Positions 24,390 to 34,723 of a stretch of 64,000 nt of DNA are shown one piece after another. Made by a program: the position numbers and the translations under genes. The stretch spans positions 1 through 64,000 of the forward strand of contig NZ_DS990125.1 of NCBI RefSeq assembly GCF_000187895.1, given 5' to 3'. A model generated the notes under the pieces. The model searched no databases. It was not told the DNA's origin and was given only the letters and a program-made list of their open reading frames with translations. This stretch comes from Phocaeicola plebeius DSM 17135. GTDB taxonomy: Bacteria; Bacteroidota; Bacteroidia; Bacteroidales; Bacteroidaceae. The first letter of the stretch is position 1; every line of letters begins with the position of its first letter.

Positions 24390-26855
24390 TTAATCTTGGT
24401 AGTAGACTCTCTTTACACGGTTTGACACGCTGGTCAGGATTTCATACGGAATCGTTTCCAGTATATCGGAAAGTACTGTTACCGGGAGGTCATCGCCGAA
24501 GATAATGGCTTTGTCACCTTCCTTACAATCAATATCCGTTACATCAATCATACATACATCCATACAGATATTTCCTACGTAGGGGGCTTTCTGTCCGTTC
24601 ACCAGACAGTAAGCATGTCCGTTACCCAGATGGCGGTTTAATCCGTCGGCATATCCGATGGGGATGGCTGCAATGCGTGAATCACGTGTCAGCACGCCTT
24701 TGCGGCTGTAGCCTACAGTTTCATCTGCCGGTACCTCGTGGATTTGCAGGATAGTTGTTTTCAGGGTAGTGACATTGTGCAGCATCTTGTTGGTAAACGG
24801 ATCTACTCCATATAATCCGATTCCAAGGCGGACCATGTCGAACTGTGCACCCGGATAACGCTCAATACCTGCTGTGTTACAGATATGGCGAATAATTTTG
24901 TGCTTGAAACCTTCCTGAAGCGTGGTCGAAGCAGCTTCGAAGGTTTCTATCTGATGGCGTGTGAAGGCATCAAAGCGTTCTGCATCACTGCCTACTAGGT
25001 GAGAGAATACGGAACGAGGGATGACCGCACTCTGTTTCTGCAGGCGCTGTACGAGTTGCGGGATTTCGCTTGGAGCAAATCCTAACCGATGCATACCTGT
25101 ATCAATCTTGATATGAATCGGGAAATTGCTGACTCCTTCACGTTCCGCAGCTTTGATAAGTTCTTCCAATAGATGGAAACTGTATACTTCTGGTTCCAGA
25201 CGGTAATCAAACATCGTTTTGAAAGCCGTGATTTCCGGATTCATGATGATGATGGAACTGTTGATACCTGCTTTACGCAAATCGGCTCCTTCATCGGCCA
25301 CAGCTACTGCCAGATAGTCTACTCGCTGGTCTTCCAGTGTCTTGGCAATTTCAAATGAACCGGCCCCATAAGCTGAGGCTTTTACCATACAAACGATTTT
25401 AGTCTCCGGTTTCAGCTTGTTACGGTAGTAGTTCAGGTTGTCTACCAGTGCGTTTAGGTTGATTTCCAAAATGGTTTCGTGTACCTTCAGTTCCAACGCA
25501 TCCGTAATGTCATCGAAGTGGAATACACGTGCCCCTTTTATCAGAATATCTTCGTTATGCAACTGGTTCAGCAAACCGGAATTTAAAAGTTCGGAAGTAT
25601 TGGCAAAAAAGTCTTTCTGTATTTCAAACCGATTGGCTGCAGCAGAGATTTCTTCGCCGACTCCGATAATATGGTCTACTTTCCGGCTATGTACCAGGTC
25701 GGCTACTTGTCTGTATAATAGTTTGCTTGTTTGTCCACTTTCCAGCATGTCCGACAGGATGAGTGTACGCTCCCGGTTCTTATCTTCCGAGCGTCTCATC
25801 ATAAAATCGAGTGCGATGTCGAGCGAGGCAAAATCTGAATTATAACTGTCATTAATTAACGTACAACCGTTCTTACCCTCTTTTACTTCCAGTCGCATAG
25901 CTATGGGTTCCAGATGAAGCATGCGTTCAGCAATTGTTTCAGGGGGTACCATGAGGTAAAGTGCTACGGCCAGACAGTTGAGTGAGTTTTCAATGGATGC
26001 ATCGTCAATGAATGGGATACGGTATTCCTTGAAGAATCCTAAGTAGCGGTATTTGATGGTGGTTCCCGTATCGTCTTTTAGGATTTTCTCAATGAAAAGT
26101 GGGCGTTCGGAGTCTTTGGTTGACCAGGCAATTTCACGGGCTGTGAACAGTGATTTGGTTACACAGCTGGTGATAAGTTCGTTGTCACCGTTGTACACAA
26201 TCACGTCGCAGTCCTTGAACAACTGCAGTTTTTCCATACACTTGTCTTGTACGGAAGAGAAGTTTTCCTGGTGTGCTCCTCCTATGTTGGTCAGAATACC
26301 GATAGTGGGTTGGATAATAGGACGTAATGCTTCCATCTCACCCATTTCGGAAATACCGGCTTCAAAGATTCCCAATTCCGTGTGTTCATTCATCAGCCAT
26401 ACGGAAAGAGGCACTCCGATTTGTGAGTTATAGCTTCTTGGAGAACGGGTGATGGTACGGTCTGGACTTAGTATCTGGTATAGCCATTCTTTTACCACAG
26501 TCTTTCCATTACTTCCCGTGATACCAATCACCGGCACCTGAAATTGTTCTCTGTGTTTGGATGCCAGACGTTGTAAGCTTTTCAGCGGGTTGGGTACAAT
26601 CAGGAAATTTGCATCAGTATATGATGAGGCCGCTTCCGGTATTTCGTTGATTACGAAATTACGTACCCCTTTCTGGTAAAGATCTGGGATATATTTATGT
26701 CCGTCATTGCGTTTTGTCTTTAAGGCAAAGAACAGCGTCTCTTCCGGAAAACACAATGACCGGCTGTCAGTTAGAATCCAGTCGATTGTAGAGGAGGTAG
26801 TTCCTGTACGTTTTGCCCCTAAAATGGCGGTTATTTCTTCAATTGTGCTTGACAT
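24390..26855 (-). CDS. murF-alr: bifunctional MurF / alanine racemase
   Basis: An 821-residue fusion. Residues 1 to about 450 are UDP-MurNAc-tripeptide:D-Ala-D-Ala ligase, with the ATP loop GITGSNGKTVVKEW near 112 and the Mur ligase C-terminal domain (MRLEVKEGKNGCTLINDSYN). Residues from about 455 are alanine racemase, with the PLP lysine in VCMVKASAYGAG, LKIDTGMHRLGF-type and GVDPFTNK segments, and the catalytic tyrosine in VGYSRKGV. The enzyme makes D-alanine and also adds D-Ala-D-Ala to the peptidoglycan precursor. The fusion is known in Bacteroidetes. Its start overlaps the end of the GSCFA gene by 25 bases. Confidence 0.95.
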   Translation of the reverse strand: MSSTIEEITAILGAKRTGTTSSTIDWILTDSRSLCFPEETLFFALKTKRNDGHKYIPDLYQKGVRNFVINEIPEAASSYTDANFLIVPNPLKSLQRLASKHREQFQVPVIGITGSNGKTVVKEWLYQILSPDRTITRSPRSYNSQIGVPLSVWLMNEHTELGIFEAGISEMGEMEALRPIIQPTIGILTNIGGAHQENFSSVQDKCMEKLQLFKDCDVIVYNGDNELITSCVTKSLFTAREIAWSTKDSERPLFIEKILKDDTGTTIKYRYLGFFKEYRIPFIDDASIENSLNCLAVALYLMVPPETIAERMLHLEPIAMRLEVKEGKNGCTLINDSYNSDFASLDIALDFMMRRSEDKNRERTLILSDMLESGQTSKLLYRQVADLVHSRKVDHIIGVGEEISAAANRFEIQKDFFANTSELLNSGLLNQLHNEDILIKGARVFHFDDITDALELKVHETILEINLNALVDNLNYYRNKLKPETKIVCMVKASAYGAGSFEIAKTLEDQRVDYLAVAVADEGADLRKAGINSSIIIMNPEITAFKTMFDYRLEPEVYSFHLLEELIKAAEREGVSNFPIHIKIDTGMHRLGFAPSEIPQLVQRLQKQSAVIPRSVFSHLVGSDAERFDAFTRHQIETFEAASTTLQEGFKHKIIRHICNTAGIERYPGAQFDMVRLGIGLYGVDPFTNKMLHNVTTLKTTILQIHEVPADETVGYSRKGVLTRDSRIAAIPIGYADGLNRHLGNGHAYCLVNGQKAPYVGNICMDVCMIDVTDIDCKEGDKAIIFGDDLPVTVLSDILETIPYEILTSVSNRVKRVYYQD

Positions 26856-27817
26856 AACTTTATTTCCTTTTGAACATCTAAGTACGGTAATTTTTCTTTT
26901 AAGTCCTCTATCTTTAACAGTATTTGACTTAAAAAGGTTTGGTAGGCTTCTGATTCAGGATTAAAAGGACGGTGAGCCAGTCCCTGACGTATTTTGTTCC
27001 ATTCTTTCAGGAAGGAGAGAGTAGAAGGTGTAAAATAGCAATTGCAGAAACATTCCCAGATGTATTGAATGGCAAGCGGACTGGGATGCATCATATCGTC
27101 AGCATAGAAACGATAATCACGCAGCTCATCTATCATAATCTCGTAAGAAGGGAAATAGTGGCAGAAATCCATCTGACGACAAATCTGGTCAATTGCGATG
27201 AGTAAATTCGCCTTACTGAGCTGGTTTCCATGCAAACCGTCTTTGAGGTGACGTATCGGGCTGACAGTAAATAGACATTGTAGATTCGGACGTACTGCTT
27301 TCAGTTCCTGTAATAAAGGTAAATAGATGGCAGTTATTTCATCGACACTGACCATCTTACGTTCAAATAACCGGGAAGGAAGCTTATGACAGTTTCCTAT
27401 AATTTCTCCATTTTCTTTCCAGGTATAGACGAAGGATGAACCCCATGTGAAAATAATCCAGTCGGCTTGATTCAGATGCTCATGCCCTTGTGCGATGCGC
27501 TGATTGATTTTTTGTAGACAATCTTTCGCTTCGTGAGACGAAAAGGTACTGTGGTGCATCAGGCTGTACCATATTCCTTGCTCCTCACGTAAATCCTTTT
27601 CCCTGTAGAGGGCTTTTTTTAACAAGCATTGTATGGAAGTCGCTATTGACATGGGGTTATATAAAACCCCGAAAGGGTTCACGTCGCAACTGAATTTATG
27701 TTCGGCCAGCAAGTTTCCGATATGTTCGGAAAAACAGGAACCCCATATCATCAGCCGGTCAGTATGCTGAATTTTGGGGCCTTTGGCGGGTAGTTCAACT
27801 TTGGTTCTGAATTCCAT
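26831..27817 (-). CDS. GSCFA domain protein
   Basis: A 328-residue protein with the GSCFS signature near residue 27 ([15 protein letters not shown]), NPFGVLYNP near 48, [10 protein letters not shown] near 123 and a C-terminal [15 protein letters not shown] block. These are features of the GSCFA family, an SGNH-like esterase or acyltransferase fold whose substrate is not known. No signal peptide is seen, so it is probably cytoplasmic. It is upstream of murF-alr on the same transcript and overlaps it, hinting at a cell-envelope role. Confidence 0.9.
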   Translation of the reverse strand: MEFRTKVELPAKGPKIQHTDRLMIWGSCFSEHIGNLLAEHKFSCDVNPFGVLYNPMSIATSIQCLLKKALYREKDLREEQGIWYSLMHHSTFSSHEAKDCLQKINQRIAQGHEHLNQADWIIFTWGSSFVYTWKENGEIIGNCHKLPSRLFERKMVSVDEITAIYLPLLQELKAVRPNLQCLFTVSPIRHLKDGLHGNQLSKANLLIAIDQICRQMDFCHYFPSYEIMIDELRDYRFYADDMMHPSPLAIQYIWECFCNCYFTPSTLSFLKEWNKIRQGLAHRPFNPESEAYQTFLSQILLKIEDLKEKLPYLDVQKEIKLCQAQLKK

Positions 27818-27836
27818 GGCAAGAGAAAATTTACTG

Positions 27837-27844
27837 CAAATGTA
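27837..27844 (-). promoter_or_regulatory. -7 promoter box for GSCFA-murF-alr
   Basis: CAAATGTA on the plus strand, TACATTTG on the minus strand, 20 bases ahead of the GSCFA start. It is back to back with the dxs promoter. Confidence 0.6.
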
Positions 27845-27866
27845 AGTACATTATATATATTTATGC

Positions 27867-27874
27867 TATTTTTG
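27867..27874 (+). promoter_or_regulatory. -7 promoter box for dxs-trkA
   Basis: TATTTTTG, an exact TAnnTTTG match. It implies a transcript start near 27880 and favours the dxs ATG at 27901 over upstream candidates. Confidence 0.6.
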
Positions 27875-27900
27875 TGCGATTAAAGTTAATGAGGAACAGG

Positions 27901-29808
27901 ATGGAACAGACGACTTCATACGATTTGCTGAATAAGATAGATAGCCCAGAGGATTTACGGAAACTTTCTGTCGAAGCGTTGCCAGAGGTCTGTAATCAGC
28001 TTAGAAATAAGATTATAGATGAATTGTCTCGTAATCCGGGACATTTTGGTTCCAGTTTGGGAGTGATAGAGTTGACTGTGGCTCTTCATTATGTGTACCA
28101 GACTCCTTACGACCGTATTGTTTGGGATGTAGGACATCAGGCATACGGACATAAGATTCTGACTGGCCGTCGTGACCGTTTCTGTACCAATCGTAAGTTG
28201 AATGGTATTTGTCCTTTCCCTTCTCCTGCAGAAAGTGAGTATGACACTTTTACGTGTGGACATGCGTCGAATTCTATTTCGGCTGCATTGGGTATGGCAG
28301 TGGCAGCCGCGCGGAAAGGAGAAGATAACCGTCATGTGGTGGCTGTTATTGGCGACGGTTCCATGAGTGGCGGTCTGGCTTTTGAAGGATTGAACAACGC
28401 TTCTTCTACTCCTAATAATTTGTTGATTATTCTGAACGATAACAATATGGCCATCGACCGTAGTGTGGGTGGAATGAAGCAGTATTTGTTGAATCTGCAT
28501 ACCTCCGAGGGATATAACCGTTTGAGAAATGCTTTGTCGAGAAAACTTTATCGCTGGGGAATCTTGAACGATGAACGGCGTAAGAGCCTGATACGCTTCA
28601 ACAATAGCCTGAAGTCCATGCTGATGCAGCAACAGAATATCTTTGAAGGACTAAATATCCGTTATTTCGGTCCAGTGGACGGACACGATGTCACTGCTTT
28701 GACAAAGGTTCTGAAAGAAATAAAGGATATGAAAGGGCCTAAGTTGTTGCACATACATACCCGTAAGGGAAAGGGCTTTAAACCAGCTGAAGAAGCAGCA
28801 ACCTTGTGGCATGCACCCGGTATTTTTGACAAGGAGACGGGAGAACGTATCGTTTCAGATACAAGTGGTATGCCGCCGTTGTTTCAGGACGTATTTGGAA
28901 ATACGCTGCTGGAGTTAGCCCGTAAGAATGAGAAAATTGTGGGGGTAACTCCCGCCATGCCTTCCGGATGTTCCATGAATATTATGATGAAGGAAATGCC
29001 CGATCGTGTGTTTGACGTAGGAATTGCGGAAGGACATGCTGTAACTTTTTCTGGAGGAATGGCGAAAGACGGGCTTTTGCCTTTCTGTAATGTGTATTCT
29101 TCGTTCATGCAGCGTGCATACGATAATATAATTCATGATGTAGCTATTCAGAAGTTGAATGTGGTACTTTGTCTGGATCGCGCCGGATTGGTGGGTGAAG
29201 ATGGACCAACGCATCATGGAGCCTTTGATATGGCTTATTTGCGGCCGATACCTAACCTGACAATTGCTTCTCCGTACGATGAACATGAGCTGCGAAAGCT
29301 GATGTACACGGCTCAGTTGCCCGATAAAGGACCTTTTGCCATCCGTTATCCTCGCGGACGAGGAGTACTGACAGATTGGGAGTGTCCGCTGGAAGCTGTA
29401 GAAGTAGGTAAAGGGCGTAAATTGAAAGACGGTAATGACTTGGCGGTGATTACGATTGGTCCGATCGGGAATAAAGCTGCAGCAGCTATTGCTTCTGCAG
29501 AAAAAGAGCTGGGATGTAGCATCGCACATTACGACTTGCGTTTCTTGAAACCGTTGGATGAAGATTTGCTGCATGAAGTAGGACAGAAATTTACGCGAGT
29601 ACTGACCATAGAAGACGGAGTACGCAATGGCGGCATGGGAAGTGCTGTACTTGAATTCTTGTGTGACCATGGTTACAAACCGTGTGTGCAGCGATTGGGA
29701 CTTCCCGATGCTTTTGTACAACACGGACCAGTCAATGATTTGTATGCCATTTGCGGTCTGGATGAAAAGGGGATATTTAGTTCAATTACACAGATAATGA
29801 ATTTATGA
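27901..29808 (+). CDS. dxs: 1-deoxy-D-xylulose-5-phosphate synthase
   Basis: A 635-residue thiamine diphosphate enzyme that condenses pyruvate and glyceraldehyde 3-phosphate, the first step of the MEP isoprenoid pathway. The start [10 protein letters not shown] at 27901 fits the promoter; the frame also opens earlier. Seen are [17 protein letters not shown], the ThDP motif [29 protein letters not shown], and [20 protein letters not shown] in the pyrimidine-binding half. Length is normal. Its stop overlaps trkA by four bases. Confidence 0.96.
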   Translation: MEQTTSYDLLNKIDSPEDLRKLSVEALPEVCNQLRNKIIDELSRNPGHFGSSLGVIELTVALHYVYQTPYDRIVWDVGHQAYGHKILTGRRDRFCTNRKLNGICPFPSPAESEYDTFTCGHASNSISAALGMAVAAARKGEDNRHVVAVIGDGSMSGGLAFEGLNNASSTPNNLLIILNDNNMAIDRSVGGMKQYLLNLHTSEGYNRLRNALSRKLYRWGILNDERRKSLIRFNNSLKSMLMQQQNIFEGLNIRYFGPVDGHDVTALTKVLKEIKDMKGPKLLHIHTRKGKGFKPAEEAATLWHAPGIFDKETGERIVSDTSGMPPLFQDVFGNTLLELARKNEKIVGVTPAMPSGCSMNIMMKEMPDRVFDVGIAEGHAVTFSGGMAKDGLLPFCNVYSSFMQRAYDNIIHDVAIQKLNVVLCLDRAGLVGEDGPTHHGAFDMAYLRPIPNLTIASPYDEHELRKLMYTAQLPDKGPFAIRYPRGRGVLTDWECPLEAVEVGKGRKLKDGNDLAVITIGPIGNKAAAAIASAEKELGCSIAHYDLRFLKPLDEDLLHEVGQKFTRVLTIEDGVRNGGMGSAVLEFLCDHGYKPCVQRLGLPDAFVQHGPVNDLYAICGLDEKGIFSSITQIMNL

Positions 29809-31142
29809 AAATTATTATAGCTGGTGCAGGTGCCGTAGGAACTCACTTGGCTAAACTGTTGTCGGGTGAAAAGCAGGATATTATCCTGATGGATGAAGAC
29901 GAGAGCAAGTTGAGTGCTATGGGAAACAACCTGGACCTTATGACTGTCAATCTTTCGCCCACTTCGATTAATGGATTAAAAGAAGCCGGAGTAGCTGGGG
30001 CCGATTTGTTCATCGGAGTTATGCCTGATGAAAGTCGCAATATGACGGCCTGTATGCTGGCTACAAGTTTAGGGGCCAAGAAAACCGTGGCTCGTATTGA
30101 CAACTATGAATATCTGCTGCCTAAGCATAAAGAGTTCTTTGCCAAGCTGGGGGTGCATTCGCTGATTTATCCGGAGATGCTGGCGGCCCGCGATATTGTG
30201 GATGCCGTAAAAATGAGCTGGATTCGTCAGTGGTGGGAATTTGCCGGAGGAGCATTGGTCTTGTTAGGAACTAAAATGCGCGAAAAGGCAGAAATCCTGA
30301 ATGTTCCTTTACATGAACTGGGAGGAAGAAACATTCCTTTCCACATTGTAGCCATTAAGAGAGGAAACGAAACAATCATTCCACGTGGAGATGATGTGAT
30401 AAAGTTGAATGACATTGTCTATTTTACCACGACGAAAAAGTATATTCCTTATATTCGTAAGATTTCTGGAAAAGAAAATGAAGCTGATGTCCGTAACGTG
30501 ATGATTATGGGAGGAAGCCGCATAGCCGTACGTACAGTGCAATACATGCCCGATTACATGAAGGCCAAAATCATTGAGAGCAATATTGCCCGTTGCAATC
30601 GTCTGACCGAGCTGGTAGATGATGGAGTAATGGTAATTAACGGGGACGGTCGTGACATTCAGCTGCTGATGGAGGAAGGTATAAAAAATACCGAAGCTTT
30701 TGTTGCTTTAACGGGTAATTCCGAAACCAATATTCTGGCTTGCTTGGCAGCTAAGCGAATGGGGGTAACCAAGACGGTGGCCGAAGTGGAGAATGTGGAT
30801 TACATCAGTATGGCCGAGAGTTTGGATATTGGTACGGTAATCAATAAGAAGTTTATTGCTGCCAGTCATATTTACCAGATGATGTTGGATGCTGATGTCT
30901 CAAACGTAAAATGTCTGACTTTCGCCAATGCCGATGTGGCTGAGTTTACGGTCAAGCCAGGGGCAAAGATAACCAAGCAGCCAGTGAAAGATTTAGGGTT
31001 GCCTAAAGGGGCAACAATCGGTGGATTGATTCGTAATGGGGAAGGTATTCTGGTAACAGGTAATACGATGATTCAGGAAAACGATCATGTCGTAGTTTTC
31101 TGTCTGGGAATGATGATTAAGAAACTAGAAAAATATTTTTAA
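29805..31142 (+). CDS. trkA: Trk potassium uptake regulatory subunit
   Basis: A 445-residue cytoplasmic protein with two RCK modules, each a Rossmann NAD-binding fold plus a TrkA-C domain. The first starts [17 protein letters not shown], the second [17 protein letters not shown] near residue 228. TrkA gates the TrkH potassium channel in response to nucleotide binding. It is coupled to dxs through an ATGA overlap. No trkH is found downstream in this window; the next gene encodes a lipoprotein. Confidence 0.95.
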   Translation: MKIIIAGAGAVGTHLAKLLSGEKQDIILMDEDESKLSAMGNNLDLMTVNLSPTSINGLKEAGVAGADLFIGVMPDESRNMTACMLATSLGAKKTVARIDNYEYLLPKHKEFFAKLGVHSLIYPEMLAARDIVDAVKMSWIRQWWEFAGGALVLLGTKMREKAEILNVPLHELGGRNIPFHIVAIKRGNETIIPRGDDVIKLNDIVYFTTTKKYIPYIRKISGKENEADVRNVMIMGGSRIAVRTVQYMPDYMKAKIIESNIARCNRLTELVDDGVMVINGDGRDIQLLMEEGIKNTEAFVALTGNSETNILACLAAKRMGVTKTVAEVENVDYISMAESLDIGTVINKKFIAASHIYQMMLDADVSNVKCLTFANADVAEFTVKPGAKITKQPVKDLGLPKGATIGGLIRNGEGILVTGNTMIQENDHVVVFCLGMMIKKLEKYF

Positions 31143-31208
31143 CAGCAAATAATTAGGCTGTAAAGGTAGACGATTGAGTTTGATTGCGTTAATCAAAAGA
31201 AAAAGACT

Positions 31209-32585
31209 ATGGAATTGCGCTATCAGACTCAATCGTTTTTTGTTATGCTGGCCTGCTTGTTCTTTTTGGCAGGATGTGGCTCTTATCAGGTAGAAGAAAG
31301 TGAAGAAACCGAAACATCTGGTCCGTACGGAGTTGATGTAACCTTGTCCAATGCCCAGCTGTTTACTTCGTTGTATCCCTTACATCTTTATTTTTTTGAT
31401 TCTCAGGGAGCTGTTTCTTGGGAGGAGGAAGTCTTGAGCCAACCGGAATGGCCTGCACTTTCCATGCCAAAAGGGGAGTATGTGTTTTCGGTTATATCTG
31501 GCTTGTCTTCAGGAGACTATCTTCCTCCGATGGCTTTGAATTCCAAGCAATTTCTAGCTTTTTCTGAAGGGAATTATGCTAAAACCCCTTTGGTAATAGG
31601 AAAAAATGTGGTCAAATTGCAGAATGATGTAAAAGTATCGGTTTCTCTTTCCTATGCAGTAGCTGCTTTGTATTTATTTTTTGGGGGAGTTCCTGATGAG
31701 GCAATTTCGGTAGAAGCCCGTATTTCTCCCGTCAGTTCCGGAATATCTTTGGAGGGTGCGTTGAGTAATGACGGACAGTTTGCTTCCATACCATGTGAAA
31801 AAGTAAAAGGAGTTTGGAAAGCCGGACCAATATATGTATTACCTTCAGAAGGCTTGCAAACCCATCTTTCTTTGAATATTCAAACTGCATCCGAGGAAAC
31901 GGTATATGGCTATTTCTTTAATTATCCGTTGGAAGCCGGAAGGCCTTATCGTTTTATCAGTACGGGCGATGGGGAAATATCTTTGGAAGGAAACACTCAG
32001 ATAGCCGGCTGGACACCGGAGGTATCGGAAGAGTTCCCCTTTGAGAATATGACAGAAGAAGGAGAGTGGGAAGAGCCGGATGCTCCTGATGGAGGAGAAG
32101 GTACGGAAGGCAACGAGGACGAAGATGACGGGCAAGATACAGAGGAGGATACCGACGTAATTGTTTCCGAAGTATTACCTGAATCAGAAACTGTTTGGGG
32201 ACCTTTTTTCGTATGGAAGGTAGAATCTCTTTCCACGAATGAGGTATTGGCTACGCTTGTTTCTCCCCGACAATGGTTATTGAAAAAAGCAGAGGCCATA
32301 TCTGTTTCTGAAGCTTATGAGGAGGATGGAATATCAGGCTGGAGAACTTTTACCACAGAAGAAGCCAAAGAATTCCGCGACCAGTATGATGATACGATTG
32401 TAGAACTTAGTGATATGTTGGCGGAAAACGGATTAGACCGTTTCAATAAGTATGATTGCCGCTATTTGTGCAATGACTTTAATTCTACCTTTTGCTTCTA
32501 TAATACTCAAATTGTGAAATCTGGAGAAACCGTAGACTATGCCTTGCGTCTGGTGAAAAAAGTACGTGTAGAAAAAGCAAAATAA
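31209..32585 (+). CDS. acidic lipoprotein, function unknown
   Basis: A 458-residue protein with a lipoprotein signal (FFLAGCGSY, cysteine near residue 23) followed by acidic residues, a pattern that in Bacteroides favours surface display. The N-terminal 250 residues have a beta-rich pattern (VDVTLSNAQLF, KGEYVFSVISGL) that resembles fimbrillin-like or DUF4493-type lipoproteins, but I cannot name the family. A strongly acidic linker of Glu, Asp and Gly lies at about 275-315. A smaller C-terminal domain (SEAYEEDGISGWRTFTTEEA, then YLCNDFNSTFCFYN) follows. It lies 66 bases after trkA, perhaps with its own weak promoter. Confidence 0.8.
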   Translation: MELRYQTQSFFVMLACLFFLAGCGSYQVEESEETETSGPYGVDVTLSNAQLFTSLYPLHLYFFDSQGAVSWEEEVLSQPEWPALSMPKGEYVFSVISGLSSGDYLPPMALNSKQFLAFSEGNYAKTPLVIGKNVVKLQNDVKVSVSLSYAVAALYLFFGGVPDEAISVEARISPVSSGISLEGALSNDGQFASIPCEKVKGVWKAGPIYVLPSEGLQTHLSLNIQTASEETVYGYFFNYPLEAGRPYRFISTGDGEISLEGNTQIAGWTPEVSEEFPFENMTEEGEWEEPDAPDGGEGTEGNEDEDDGQDTEEDTDVIVSEVLPESETVWGPFFVWKVESLSTNEVLATLVSPRQWLLKKAEAISVSEAYEEDGISGWRTFTTEEAKEFRDQYDDTIVELSDMLAENGLDRFNKYDCRYLCNDFNSTFCFYNTQIVKSGETVDYALRLVKKVRVEKAK

Positions 32586-32594
32586 GATACGAAA

Positions 32595-32640
32595 AATCCC
32601 GCCACAGAGCTCTCATGAGAGAGCGTCTTATGGCGGGATT
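32595..32640. terminator. bidirectional terminator
   Basis: AATCCCGCCA at 32595-32604 is perfectly complementary to 32631-32640, and an inner CTCTCATGAGAG palindrome adds a second stem. It lies between the convergent lipoprotein and DUF3109 genes. Confidence 0.75.
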
Positions 32641-32649
32641 CTTATTGTT

Positions 32650-33231
32650 TTAAATCAGATGCTGTGCTTCCAGTTCCTTGGCTACATTTTCCAGCTCCTG
32701 ATACCATTCGTTACCGAATTTGCGAATCAATGGCTCTTTCAGAAATTTATAAACCGGCAGGTTTTCTTTCTTTCCCAACAAAACTGCGGCTTTACATACA
32801 TCCCATCGGTGGTAGTTGACTGCCTTATACGGGCCGTAATCTCCTATGCGTATCGGATACAGGTGGCAGGAAATCGGTTTGTAGAAGTTACATTTCCCTT
32901 CCCGGTATGCTTTTTCGATGGCACAATAACAATAGCCTTTCTCATCGTAGCAGGTAAATACGCAGTCTTTTCCGTTGACGATAGAAGTAACCAGATCACC
33001 TTCTTCGTCTGTGTAGACTACACCCTGACGTTTGATTACCTCCTGAGCTTCCGGAGCCAGATCGTCCCAGATTACGGGCAGCACTTCCTCCAGTTTCTCC
33101 ACTTCTTCCAGTTCTACGGGTGCACCTGCATCCCCTTCAATACAGCATTCTCCTTTGCAGGCGTGCAAGTCACATAGAAATTTTTCCCGGAATACATCCA
33201 GGCTTACTATTACGTCGTCAATCTGTACCAT
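32650..33231 (-). CDS. DUF3109 family protein
   Basis: About 193 residues from the ATG at 33231 (MVQIDDVIVSLDVF), chosen because the promoter box lies at 33251-33258; the frame is open further upstream but would cross the promoter. It is rich in cysteines in the DUF3109 pattern: CDLHACKGECC near residue 20, CVFTCYDEKGYCYCAIE near 90, CNFYKPISCHLYP near 112. These suggest an iron-sulfur cluster or other metal. The biochemical role of the family is unknown. Confidence 0.88.
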   Translation of the reverse strand: MVQIDDVIVSLDVFREKFLCDLHACKGECCIEGDAGAPVELEEVEKLEEVLPVIWDDLAPEAQEVIKRQGVVYTDEEGDLVTSIVNGKDCVFTCYDEKGYCYCAIEKAYREGKCNFYKPISCHLYPIRIGDYGPYKAVNYHRWDVCKAAVLLGKKENLPVYKFLKEPLIRKFGNEWYQELENVAKELEAQHLI

Positions 33232-33250
33232 AAGTTTCTGTTTAGTGCGA

Positions 33251-33258
33251 CAAAGATA
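33251..33258 (-). promoter_or_regulatory. -7 promoter box for DUF3109 gene
   Basis: CAAAGATA on the plus strand, TATCTTTG on the minus strand, 20 bases ahead of the chosen start. Confidence 0.6.
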
Positions 33259-33325
33259 CGAAAATCGGTGAATAACACAGGGATAACTTCTGCTGAAAAT
33301 AAATGGCCACACTTGAAAAAAGCAC

Positions 33326-33333
33326 TACCTTTG
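33326..33333 (+). promoter_or_regulatory. -7 promoter box for rnhB
   Basis: TACCTTTG, an exact TAnnTTTG match, 29 bases ahead of the rnhB start. Confidence 0.6.
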
Positions 33334-33361
33334 CAGTCCGAAAAAATAGAATGATTCATAT

Positions 33362-33964
33362 ATGCTGTTACCCTATTTACATAAAGAACTGATAGAAGCC
33401 GGTTGCGATGAGGCCGGTCGTGGTTGTCTGGCGGGAGCCGTCTATGCAGCAGCCGTCATTCTTCCTCCTGGATTTCAGAATGAAATGCTCAATGATTCCA
33501 AGAAACTGACGGAGAAACAGCGTTATGAGTTGCGTACCGTAATCGAGAAAGAAGCTACGGCCTGGGCTGTGGGAGTAGTGACACCCGAGGAAATAGATAA
33601 GATTAATATTTTGAATGCTTCCTTTCTGGCCATGCACAGAGCCGTATCTCAGTTGAAGGTTACTCCTCAGCATCTGCTGATTGACGGGAACCGATTCAAT
33701 CCTTATCCGGGAATTCCGCATACCACTATAGTGAAAGGAGACGGGAAGTATCTTTCCATAGCTGCTGCTTCCATCTTGGCAAAGACCTACCGTGATGATT
33801 ACATGAACCGTCTGCATGAGGAATATCCCATGTACGACTGGAAGGGTAACAAAGGTTATCCCACTAAAAAACACCGGGCTGCCATTGCTGCCTACGGTAC
33901 GACTCCCTATCACCGTATGAGCTTTAATTTGCTGGGCGACGGTCAGCTTTCCCTTGATTTCTGA
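33362..33964 (+). CDS. rnhB: ribonuclease HII
   Basis: A 200-residue enzyme that removes ribonucleotides from DNA. The catalytic DEAGRG motif is at residues 17-22 ([17 protein letters not shown]). Further conserved parts are [19 protein letters not shown] with a catalytic Asp, and [12 protein letters not shown]. The C-terminal [10 protein letters not shown] and HRMSFNLL are also family features. Length is normal. It is a single-gene unit between a promoter and a terminator. Confidence 0.95.
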   Translation: MLLPYLHKELIEAGCDEAGRGCLAGAVYAAAVILPPGFQNEMLNDSKKLTEKQRYELRTVIEKEATAWAVGVVTPEEIDKINILNASFLAMHRAVSQLKVTPQHLLIDGNRFNPYPGIPHTTIVKGDGKYLSIAAASILAKTYRDDYMNRLHEEYPMYDWKGNKGYPTKKHRAAIAAYGTTPYHRMSFNLLGDGQLSLDF

Positions 33965-33980
33965 GATGTGGAAAAATAAA

Positions 33981-34020
33981 ACAGCCTGTTAATAACCGGA
34001 GAAAGTTATTAACAAGCTGT
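33981..34020. terminator. terminator between rnhB and imm17-like gene
   Basis: A 16-bp inverted repeat (33981-33996 and 34005-34020) with one mismatch and an eight-base loop, placed between convergent genes. Confidence 0.75.
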
Positions 34021-34038
34021 TGAAAACTCTGTTTGTTT

Positions 34039-34260
34039 TTACACCGTACCCTGAATGGACAGGAAGAAAAAGATTCCCGTTCCCATCATCAGTATGCCAA
34101 TTAGGGCATAAAACCAGCGTGTCTGTTTCCGTCCTACGTTTCTCACGATGAACTGTGTGTTCTGTGCCGTGAAAAACCAGTTCCAGTTGCAGATGGCCGC
34201 CAGTACAGACAAAAGTCCAACCAGGACAAATAGCCCTTGTATAAAATAGTGTATTCCCAT
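34039..34260 (-). CDS. small two-helix membrane protein (Imm17-like)
   Basis: A 73-residue protein with two membrane helices (about 5-25 and 50-68) joined by a basic, aromatic loop (NWNWFFTAQNTQFIVRNVGR). It resembles short Bacteroides proteins filed under Imm17, a family predicted to be immunity proteins of polymorphic toxins. No toxin gene is near. It begins two bases after the tsaE stop, so it belongs to the aroA operon, which looks like a housekeeping context. Confidence 0.75.
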   Translation of the reverse strand: MGIHYFIQGLFVLVGLLSVLAAICNWNWFFTAQNTQFIVRNVGRKQTRWFYALIGILMMGTGIFFFLSIQGTV

Positions 34261-34262
34261 TT

Positions 34263-34691
34263 TTATGCGTTATTCTCGTCGAAACGGACTGTGCGTGTAC
34301 CGTCTTCTTTTTCTTCAATGTACACGTTTACTGCATTGCCCGGAAGCAGTTCCTCAATCAGTTCCGGCCATTCAATAAAGCAGAGAGCGCCACTGTAGAA
34401 ATAATCTTCATATCCCATGTCATACACTTCTTCCAGCTTTTTGATACGGTAGAAGTCAAAGTGGTAAATCAGTTCTCCGTTTTCATCTGAGCGGTATTCG
34501 TTGACAATGGCAAATGTCGGTGAGTTGATGACATCCGTTACGCCCAATTCTTCACATACGGCCTTGATGAATGTAGTCTTTCCGGCTCCCATTTTACCAT
34601 AAAAGGCAAAGACCGTATTGTCTCCCATCGCTGCGATGAATTCTTTGGCAGCTTCATGGATATTGTCCAGTGAGTTGATTTTTATTTCCAT
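34263..34691 (-). CDS. tsaE: tRNA threonylcarbamoyladenosine synthesis ATPase
   Basis: A 142-residue P-loop protein that works with TsaB and TsaD to make t6A37 on ANN-decoding tRNAs. Walker A is [20 protein letters not shown] near residue 31, followed by [12 protein letters not shown] and the YHFDFYRI and CFIEWPE segments typical of TsaE. Length is normal. It lies between a metal-type ABC permease and the Imm17-like gene on the minus strand. Confidence 0.93.
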   Translation of the reverse strand: MEIKINSLDNIHEAAKEFIAAMGDNTVFAFYGKMGAGKTTFIKAVCEELGVTDVINSPTFAIVNEYRSDENGELIYHFDFYRIKKLEEVYDMGYEDYFYSGALCFIEWPELIEELLPGNAVNVYIEEKEDGTRTVRFDENNA

Positions 34692-34723
34692 AATACTGTG
34701 ATTTTAATTTGATTCCGATATTC

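Noticed and set aside
33231-33312. Longer DUF3109 protein starting at 33312
   Set aside because: The extension crosses the promoter box at 33251-33258 and lacks similarity to the family start.
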